A stretch of DNA of 30,671 nt from an uncultured Microbacterium sp. (lineage in GTDB: Bacteria; Actinomycetota; Actinomycetes; Actinomycetales; Microbacteriaceae), in NCBI GenBank assembly GCA_937988695.1, contig CALKHM010000287.1, positions 1-30,671 of the forward strand. The letters run 5' to 3'. A model generated the notes under the pieces. The model saw nothing but the letters and a program-made list of their open reading frames with translations, was not told where the DNA came from and made no database searches. Positions 22,591-28,458 of this stretch are shown piece by piece (the stretch's first letter is position 1; the number at the start of each line of letters is the position of its first letter). A program made the position numbers and the translations under genes.

Positions 22591-25068
22591 GTGACGTCGT
22601 TGGACACCGCCACCTCCCCCGCACCGACGCCTGCCGCAGCGTTGGATGCGGCATCCGGTGGTGCGCGCGTGGAGGTCGACGAGGCGGAGGCGCTGCTGCG
22701 CGCCGATGGTCCGGACTTCCAGCGGCTCCTGGAGCTTGCGGCATCCATGCGCGACGCAGGCCTGGAGTCGGTCGGTCGTGGGGGCGTCATCACGTACTCC
22801 CGCAAGGCGTTCGTGCCGTTGACGACACTGTGCCGCGACCGCTGCCACTACTGCGTCTTCGTCGACACGCCGGGCCAGCTCGCAAAGCTGCACAAGCCGC
22901 TGTACATGTCGGCCGAACAGGTGCTCGCGGTCGTGCGCCAGGCACAGGCGCTCGGCTGCAAGGAGGCGCTGCTCACGCTCGGCGACCGGCCCGAGGAGCG
23001 CTGGCCGGCCGCGCGCACCTGGCTCGACGAGCACGGGTACGCCTCGACGCTCGACTACGTCGCGGCGACAGCGCGCCTGATCACCGCCGAGACCGGGATG
23101 CTCGCGCACCTGAATCCCGGTGTCATGTCCGCGGAGGAGCTGCGGATGCTGCGCCCGACCGCGCCGTCGATGGGGATGATGCTGGAGACCACCTCGCGCC
23201 GGCTGTACGAAGAACCCGGCCAGGTGCACTACGGCTCGCCCGACAAGGATCCCGCCGTCAGGCTGCAGGTGATCGAGGATGCCGGAGCGGCATCGATCCC
23301 GTTCACGACGGGCATTCTCGTGGGCATCGGCGAGACCGTGCGCGACCGCGCCGAGTCGCTCATCGCCATCCGCGAGGCGCACGAGCGGCACGGACACGTG
23401 CAGGAGGTCATCGTGCAGAACTTCCGGGCGAAGCCGGGAACCGCGATGCGCGGTGCACCCGACGCCGGGCTGCGCGAATACCTCGCCGCCGTCGCTGTCG
23501 CGCGGCTGGTGATGGGTCCGAGGACGCGCATCCAGGTGCCGCCGAACCTGTCCGATGCCGCCGAGCTCGACCTGCTCGTGCGCGCGGGCATCGACGACTG
23601 GGGCGGAGTGTCTCCGCTGACCGCCGACCACGTCAACCCGGAACGGCCGTGGCCGCAGATCGACGACCTCGCCGCACACACCGCCGCGGCGGGGTTCGCC
23701 CTGACGGAGCGGCTCACTGCCCATCCGGAGTACATCCGGGAGGCCGCGACCTGGATCGACCCGGGGCTGCACGAGGCCGTCGCCGCCCTGGCCGACGGAC
23801 GGACCGGGCTCGCACGGCGGGATTCCGCCCTTCCCGCGCCCGGGTCCGCCGCGGCGCCCGTTCAGAACTCCGCCACTTCGCGCACGGACGAGCCGGAACC
23901 CCCGGTCCCCGCGCGAAGCGGCCCCGACCGGCGGAGTTCTGGTCGGTCGGGCGCGCTTGCCCGCCTCGCCGAGGCGGCGGCCGCCGACCCCCTCGCGCTC
24001 GAGGACGCGCAGTGGGAGCGGCTGCTGTGTGCGACCGGCGCCGATCTCGACGCCGTAACGCAGGCCGCCGACGACGTGCGCCGCTACACGGTCGGCGAGG
24101 CGATCAGCATCGTCGTGAACCGCAACCTCACCACGACGGGGTTCCGCACCGCCCGCGAGGACGACCCCGCCACGTTCACGCTCGACGACGTCGCCGCGAT
24201 CGCAGCCGACGCCGGGGACCTGGGCGCGACCGAGCTGTGCATCCAGGGCCGGCTGCCCCGCTCGGCCGACCCCGCGGCGTACCTCGACATCGTGCGCACG
24301 GCGAAGGCAGCGGCCCCCGGCATCCATCTGCACGCGTACCGGCCGCAGGACGTCTGGGACCTCGCCGACCGCAGCGGCCTCGGCCTTGCCGGGGCCCTGC
24401 GCGCCCTGCGCGAGGCGGGAGTGGACACCGTGCCGGGCACCGGCGTGAAGGTGCTCAGCGAACGCGTCCGCGCGCTCGTCGCGCCCGGCGACCTGCCCAC
24501 AGACCGCTGGGTGGAGGGGATCAGGGCGGCGCACCGTGCCGGCTTCCGCTCGACGAGCGTGCTGTTCTACGGTCACGTGGAGACCGCCGCCGAGCGGATC
24601 GCGCACCTGCGCCTGCTGCGGGCGATCCAGGACGAGACCCACGGGTTCACCGAGGTCGTGCCGATCCCCCTGCCCTCCGTCTCGCCGGCCACCAAGGCGC
24701 CGGCCGCCGCCGGAGGCGTGCCGCTGGTCCCCGGGCGGACGGCGGTCGACGAGCACCGGGCGATGGTCGCCGTGTCGCGACTGCTGCTGAACGGCAGCAT
24801 CCGGCACGTGCAGATTCCCTGGACCCGGCTGGAGCGGACAGCGGTGCCCACGCTGCTGCAGTCCGGCGGCGACGACCTCGGCGGGACGCTGCTCGATGGC
24901 CGCGTACGCCCGCAGGCCGGCGTCGAGCACGGGCAGCAGCTGCCGATCCCGGATGCCGCAGCCATCGCCGCGCACCTGTTCCGGCCGCTCCGGATGCGGT
25001 CCACCGACTACGGCGAGGGACGCTCGGGCGCACGCGCGCGCCCGAGCGTCGTAAGGACCGGCCGTTGA
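22591..25068 (+). CDS. fbiC: FO synthase (CofG-CofH fusion), CofH half lacking FeS cysteines
   Basis: The 825-aa product is the bifunctional FbiC architecture that builds the F420 chromophore FO from tyrosine and a flavin precursor. The N-terminal CofG half is intact: CRDRCHYC at about residues 81-88 is the radical-SAM CxxxCxxC, followed by ALGCKEALLTLGDRPE, HLNPGVMS, SMGMMLETTSRRL, IPFTTGILVGIGET, and DWGGVSPLTADHVNPE. The C-terminal CofH half is recognisable (SIVVNRNL, GATELCIQG, GVDTVPGTG, GHVETAAERIAHL, GGDDLGGTL) but the stretch after NRN reads LTTTGFRTAREDDPATF, with no cysteine. Known CofH enzymes have INFTN(I/V)C..GC.FC there. The linker contains an 81-bp palindromic element (23861-23941). 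Starts at GTG 22591. Confidence 0.9.
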   Translation: MTSLDTATSPAPTPAAALDAASGGARVEVDEAEALLRADGPDFQRLLELAASMRDAGLESVGRGGVITYSRKAFVPLTTLCRDRCHYCVFVDTPGQLAKLHKPLYMSAEQVLAVVRQAQALGCKEALLTLGDRPEERWPAARTWLDEHGYASTLDYVAATARLITAETGMLAHLNPGVMSAEELRMLRPTAPSMGMMLETTSRRLYEEPGQVHYGSPDKDPAVRLQVIEDAGAASIPFTTGILVGIGETVRDRAESLIAIREAHERHGHVQEVIVQNFRAKPGTAMRGAPDAGLREYLAAVAVARLVMGPRTRIQVPPNLSDAAELDLLVRAGIDDWGGVSPLTADHVNPERPWPQIDDLAAHTAAAGFALTERLTAHPEYIREAATWIDPGLHEAVAALADGRTGLARRDSALPAPGSAAAPVQNSATSRTDEPEPPVPARSGPDRRSSGRSGALARLAEAAAADPLALEDAQWERLLCATGADLDAVTQAADDVRRYTVGEAISIVVNRNLTTTGFRTAREDDPATFTLDDVAAIAADAGDLGATELCIQGRLPRSADPAAYLDIVRTAKAAAPGIHLHAYRPQDVWDLADRSGLGLAGALRALREAGVDTVPGTGVKVLSERVRALVAPGDLPTDRWVEGIRAAHRAGFRSTSVLFYGHVETAAERIAHLRLLRAIQDETHGFTEVVPIPLPSVSPATKAPAAAGGVPLVPGRTAVDEHRAMVAVSRLLLNGSIRHVQIPWTRLERTAVPTLLQSGGDDLGGTLLDGRVRPQAGVEHGQQLPIPDAAAIAAHLFRPLRMRSTDYGEGRSGARARPSVVRTGR
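23861..23941 (+). repeat. Palindromic element, copy A, in frame within fbiC
   Basis: The 81 bp run from TTCAGAACTCCGCC to GGCGGAGTTCTG; the terminal 12-bp arms (23863-23874, 23930-23941) are perfect inverted repeats. Inner arms CTTCGCGC and GCGCGAAG pair as well. The length is a multiple of three and the element reads through as QNSATSRTDEPEPPV... in the interdomain linker. Removal leaves the frame intact. A second element with the same ends is at 27564-27645. Confidence 0.85.
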
Positions 25069-26546
25069 GCGAGCACAGCAAGCCCCGGCAGCTCCCGGAC
25101 CGCGCCGACGTCGTCATCGTCGGCGCGGGATTCGCGGGCCTGGCGGCCGCGATGGCACTGCGCGACGCCGGGATCGATGACGTGCTGGTGCTCGAACGCG
25201 GCGCATCGGTCGGCGGCACGTGGCGCGACAACAGCTATCCGGGCGTGGCCTGCGACATCCCCAGTCATCTCTACGGCTTCGCGAACCACCCGAACCCGCG
25301 GTGGTCGGGGATCTTCGCCCGCGGCGAAGAGATCCGCGCGTACCTCGAGCACGTCGCCGAGATCGAGCACGTCGCGCCGCTGCTGGACACGCCCATGCTC
25401 GACGCGTCCTGGAGCGGCGACGACTGGCGCATCCGCACGGGCGGCGCGCACGCCGGTGAGGTGCGGGCCAGCGCACTGGTGCTCGCGTGCGGGCGGCTCA
25501 CCGAGCCGAAGATCCCCGAGGTGCCGGGTCTGGAGTCCTTCCCCGGCCCGATCTTCCACACCGCACGCTGGAGCCACGACACGGATCTGCGCGGCGCGCG
25601 CGTGGCCGTCATCGGCACCGGTGCGACAGCCGTGCAGCTGGTCCCTGAGCTGTCCGAGGTCGCCGATATCACGCTGTTCCAGCGCACGCCGGCATGGATC
25701 GTCCCGCGCGGCGACCGGCCGTACTCGCCCGCCGAACGCGCCGCCTTCGCCACCGACCCGGCGCTGCTGTCCCGGCTGCGAGCCGAGCTGTATGCCGAGG
25801 GCGAGGCGCGCTTCGCGTCACGCTCCGGTGACCGGGATGCCGCCGCAGCCGCCCGCGCGGTCGCCCTTCAGCACCTGCGCCGGCAGGTGCCCGACCCGAC
25901 CCTGCGTCGCGCGCTCACGCCCGACTACGCGTTCGGCTGCAAGCGCGTGCTGCTGTCCGACACGTTCTACCCCGCCCTGGCCTCCGGGCGCGTGCAGCTG
26001 GAGGCCTCGGCACTCGCCGCCGTCGAGGGCACCGCGCTGATCGCCGCCGGCGGTGCGCGGCACGACGTCGACGCGGTCGTGCTCGCGACCGGGTTCGAGT
26101 CGACGCGGCAGCCGTACGCCGAGCTCGTGCACGGCGAGCGGCAGTCGCTGGCCGCGCACTGGACGCAGGGCATGACGTCGTTCGGATCGACGGTCGTGGC
26201 CGGCTTCCCGAACCTGTTCGTGCTCGACGGCCCGAACGCCTCGCTCGGCCACAACTCGTCGGTGCTGATGATCGAGGCGCAGGCCGCGTACACGGCACGT
26301 ACCTTGGCCCGCCGCGCAGGCGTGCTGCGGGTCGACCCGGAAGTCGAAGCGGCGTACACGGCCGAGATCGATACGGCCGCGGCATCCACGCCCTGGATCA
26401 CCGGCGGATGTCACAACTGGTACGTCGACGAGCGATCGGGGCGACTCACGCTACTGTGGCCGGGCACGGTCGATGCGTTCCGAGCGCGGCTGGACACCGA
26501 CGGGGGCGAGTTCCTCCCCGTCCCGATCGAGAGGGGCGCACGATGA
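25065..26546 (+). CDS. Flavin-binding Baeyer-Villiger-type monooxygenase
   Basis: The 493-aa product has the FAD Rossmann motif GAGFAG (20-25) in VVIVGAGFAGLAAAMALRDAG, then GGTWRDNSYPGVACDIPSHLY, typical of flavoprotein monooxygenases. It also has FPGPIFHTARWS, matching the BVMO fingerprint FxGxxxHxxxW with Ser instead of Pro/Asp, and a second dinucleotide motif VIGTGATAVQLVPE for NADPH. It should oxidise ketones or heteroatoms; substrate unknown. The start is TTG 25065, overlapping the fbiC stop by 4 bp, with Shine-Dalgarno AAGGA 7 nt upstream. Its 3' end overlaps the next gene by 4 bp. It is an unexpected member of a F420 operon. Confidence 0.87.
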   Translation: MSEHSKPRQLPDRADVVIVGAGFAGLAAAMALRDAGIDDVLVLERGASVGGTWRDNSYPGVACDIPSHLYGFANHPNPRWSGIFARGEEIRAYLEHVAEIEHVAPLLDTPMLDASWSGDDWRIRTGGAHAGEVRASALVLACGRLTEPKIPEVPGLESFPGPIFHTARWSHDTDLRGARVAVIGTGATAVQLVPELSEVADITLFQRTPAWIVPRGDRPYSPAERAAFATDPALLSRLRAELYAEGEARFASRSGDRDAAAAARAVALQHLRRQVPDPTLRRALTPDYAFGCKRVLLSDTFYPALASGRVQLEASALAAVEGTALIAAGGARHDVDAVVLATGFESTRQPYAELVHGERQSLAAHWTQGMTSFGSTVVAGFPNLFVLDGPNASLGHNSSVLMIEAQAAYTARTLARRAGVLRVDPEVEAAYTAEIDTAAASTPWITGGCHNWYVDERSGRLTLLWPGTVDAFRARLDTDGGEFLPVPIERGAR

Positions 26547-27550
26547 CGCTGCGGCTGGGATACAAGGCCTCGAGCGAGCAGTTCGGCCCGGACGAGCTGT
26601 TGCGGTTCGGCGTGCTTGCCGAGCAGATGGGATTCGACTCGGTCTTCCTCTCCGATCACTTCCAGCCGTGGATGCACGAGGGAGGCCACGCCCCGGCGAC
26701 CCTGCCGTGGCTCGGGGCGCTGGGGGCGCAGACGCAGCGCGTGCTGATCGGGACCTCGGTGCTCACGCCGACCTTCCGGTACCACCCCGCCGTCATCGCG
26801 CAGGCGTTCGCGACGCTCGGGGTGATGTTCCCCGAGCGCGTGATCCTGGGCGTGGGCACCGGGGAGGCGCTGAACGAGGTCACGCTCGGACTCGACTGGC
26901 CCGACGCCCCCGAGCGCTTCCAGCGGCTGAAGGAGGCGATAACGCTCATCCGCGCGCTCTGGCGCGGCGAGCGCGTCACATACGAGGTGGCGTTCTGGTC
27001 GGTCAAGGACGCCACGATCTATGACCGCCCCGCCCACGAGGTGCCGATCTACATCGGGGCATCGGGGCCTGCCGCCACGCGCCTGGCGGGCCGCATCGCC
27101 GACGGCTACATCACGACCAGCGGCAAGGATCCGGCGCTGTATACCGACACGCTGCTGCCGGCGCTGCGGGACGGTCTGAGCAAGGCCGGGCGGGACGCCG
27201 CGGACGTGGACACCCTCATGGAGGTGAAGGTCTCGTACCACCCCGACCACGACACGGCACTGGAGAAGACGCGCTTCTGGGCGCCGTTGGCGCTCTCGCC
27301 CGAGGAGAAGCGCGACGTGCACGACCCGATCGAGATGCAGCGGCGGGCTGCCGAGCTGCCGATCGAACGGGTCGCGTCGCGGTTCATCGTCTCCACCGAC
27401 CCCGACGAGCACGTCCAACGGATCGGGAAGTACATCGAGCTGGGCTTCCAGCACCTTGTCTTCCACGACCCCGGGGCCGACCAGGAGGAGTTCCTGCGCA
27501 CGTACGGCGCCGAGATCCTGCCGCGGCTGCGCGCGAAGTACGGGCGATGA
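26543..27550 (+). CDS. fgd: F420-dependent glucose-6-phosphate dehydrogenase-like protein
   Basis: The 335-aa product is an LLM-class F420 oxidoreductase closely resembling mycobacterial FGD. D38-H39 in SDHFQPW, E108 in GVGTGEALNE, and the phosphate-binding Lys/Lys/Arg in TTSGKDPALY, LSPEEKRDVHDPIEM and VASRFIVSTDP correspond to residues I recall as catalytic and substrate-binding in FGD1. It would oxidise glucose-6-phosphate and reduce F420, supplying F420H2. Related hydroxy- or alcohol-dehydrogenases are an alternative, but the conserved phosphate ligands favour glucose-6-phosphate. ATG 26543 overlaps the monooxygenase stop by 4 bp. A GAGAGG sequence lies upstream. Confidence 0.9.
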   Translation: MTLRLGYKASSEQFGPDELLRFGVLAEQMGFDSVFLSDHFQPWMHEGGHAPATLPWLGALGAQTQRVLIGTSVLTPTFRYHPAVIAQAFATLGVMFPERVILGVGTGEALNEVTLGLDWPDAPERFQRLKEAITLIRALWRGERVTYEVAFWSVKDATIYDRPAHEVPIYIGASGPAATRLAGRIADGYITTSGKDPALYTDTLLPALRDGLSKAGRDAADVDTLMEVKVSYHPDHDTALEKTRFWAPLALSPEEKRDVHDPIEMQRRAAELPIERVASRFIVSTDPDEHVQRIGKYIELGFQHLVFHDPGADQEEFLRTYGAEILPRLRAKYGR

Positions 27551-27563
27551 CCGCGGCTGCACG

Positions 27564-27645
27564 TTCAGAACTCAGCTCATCTCGACGGTCGACGGCCGGA
27601 TCCGGCCCTACGGAGGAAGATCATCACCGAATCGGCTGAGTTCTG
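27564..27645 (+). repeat. Palindromic element, copy B, at the start of cofC
   Basis: The 82 bp run from TTCAGAACTCAGC to GCTGAGTTCTG; the 11-bp arms (27566-27576, 27635-27645) are perfect inverted repeats. The centre contains GGCCGGATCCGGCC, a perfect palindrome. The terminal 10 bases match copy A in fbiC (81 bp) on both sides. Deleting exactly 82 bp joins GCACG to CACGGG and restores the cofC frame. No convincing target-site duplication of matching size explains the frame. Confidence 0.85.
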
Positions 27646-28243
27646 CACGGGCTGGACGGTCGTCATCCCCGTCAAACCCACCGTGCACGGCAAGTCACGG
27701 CTGGCCGCGGCCGCGACGCGCCGCACCGAGCTTGCCCGCGCCATCGCGTTGGACACGATCGCGGCTGCCCGGCGCGTGTGCGCGGTGACGGTCGTGACCG
27801 CCGATGCCGCCGTGGCGGTCGCCGCGCGCGCCCTGGGAGCGACGATCGTCGACGAGCGCGAGCCTCGCGGGCTGAACGCCGCCATCGCCGCCGGCGTCGA
27901 GGCCGCACACAGCGGCCACCGCGCGGCGATGCTGGGCGACCTGCCCGCGCTGCGGCCCGAGGAGCTGGCCGCAGCGCTCCAGGCGGCCGCAGCCGCGGAC
28001 CGGACGGTGGTGCCGGATGCCGAGGGCAGCGGCTCCACCCTGGTCACCGCCCGCGCGGGCCTGCCGTGGGCGTCGGCGTTCGGCGCCGACTCGCTGGCAC
28101 GGCACGTCGAGATCGGCTGCGCGGTGCTGGATGCCGGGCCGACGCTACGTCGCGACGTGGACACCGTCGCACAGCTCGATGCCGCAGCGGTGCTCGGCCT
28201 CGGTCCGCGCACGGCGGCGGTGCTCGCACGCACTGACCGCTGA
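27623..28243 (+). CDS. cofC: 2-phospho-L-lactate guanylyltransferase (CofC/FbiD), start disrupted
   Basis: The conserved protein begins WTVVIPVKPTVHGKSRL, the nucleotide-binding N-terminus of CofC/FbiD, followed by LNAAIAAGVEAA, MLGDLPALRPEEL and AFGADSLARH. The enzyme activates a phospho-hydroxyacid (phosphoenolpyruvate in mycobacteria) with GTP for F420 side-chain synthesis. No ATG, GTG or TTG occurs in this frame between the upstream TGA (27548-27550) and GTG 27683, which lies inside the conserved region. I list 27623, an ATC preceded by GGAGGA (27612-27617), as the best-placed possible start; this is unproven. The original start was probably ATG 27547, now separated and out of frame because of the palindromic element. 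It may be a broken gene or use a rare codon. Confidence 0.6.
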   Translation: MTESAEFCTGWTVVIPVKPTVHGKSRLAAAATRRTELARAIALDTIAAARRVCAVTVVTADAAVAVAARALGATIVDEREPRGLNAAIAAGVEAAHSGHRAAMLGDLPALRPEELAAALQAAAAADRTVVPDAEGSGSTLVTARAGLPWASAFGADSLARHVEIGCAVLDAGPTLRRDVDTVAQLDAAAVLGLGPRTAAVLARTDR

Positions 28244-28316
28244 GCGACGAGCGCGGGCGGGACGCCGCCGGCGATCGGCCGGGATCGCGCCGTCGCCATG
28301 CGGGCCCGACATGCCT

Positions 28317-28341
28317 CGACCAGGAGTTTCCTCCCTGGTCG
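28317..28341 (+). terminator. Candidate hairpin downstream of the F420 operon
   Basis: CGACCAGG (28317-28324) pairs with CCTGGTCG (28334-28341) across a loop rich in T and C, 74 bp after the cofC stop. There is no U-tract, so it may be a factor-dependent stop or merely a structured leader of the surface-protein gene. Confidence 0.35.
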
Positions 28342-28458
28342 GGGCGCACAGGCGCTGGCTACGCTGGCGGCGCTCTGGCGATACCCGCGCGCCCTGGCCG
28401 GGGATCCTCCTCGTCTTGTCGCGACGGGTCGTCTTCCCCTTCCCCGAAAGTCTCACCC

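Noticed and set aside
22531..24975. 814-aa antisense ORF over fbiC
   Set aside because: Its product is low-complexity Arg/Gly/His-rich, as expected for the antisense of a high-GC gene; the plus-strand frame has clear FbiC motifs.
22371..26546. 1391-aa frame suggesting a fusion to the monooxygenase
   Set aside because: The part before 25065 is out of frame with fbiC and Arg-rich. The monooxygenase has its own TTG start with a Shine-Dalgarno.
27547..27639. Short ORF from ATG 27547 (30 codons) as a leader peptide
   Set aside because: It ends inside the palindromic element and its composition follows the element sequence; it is better explained as the old cofC start cut off by insertion.
27558..27649. 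TGCACG direct repeats as target-site duplication of the cofC element
   Set aside because: Removing one repeat plus the element (86 bp) does not restore the cofC frame, while removing 82 bp does; copy A has no matching flanking repeat.
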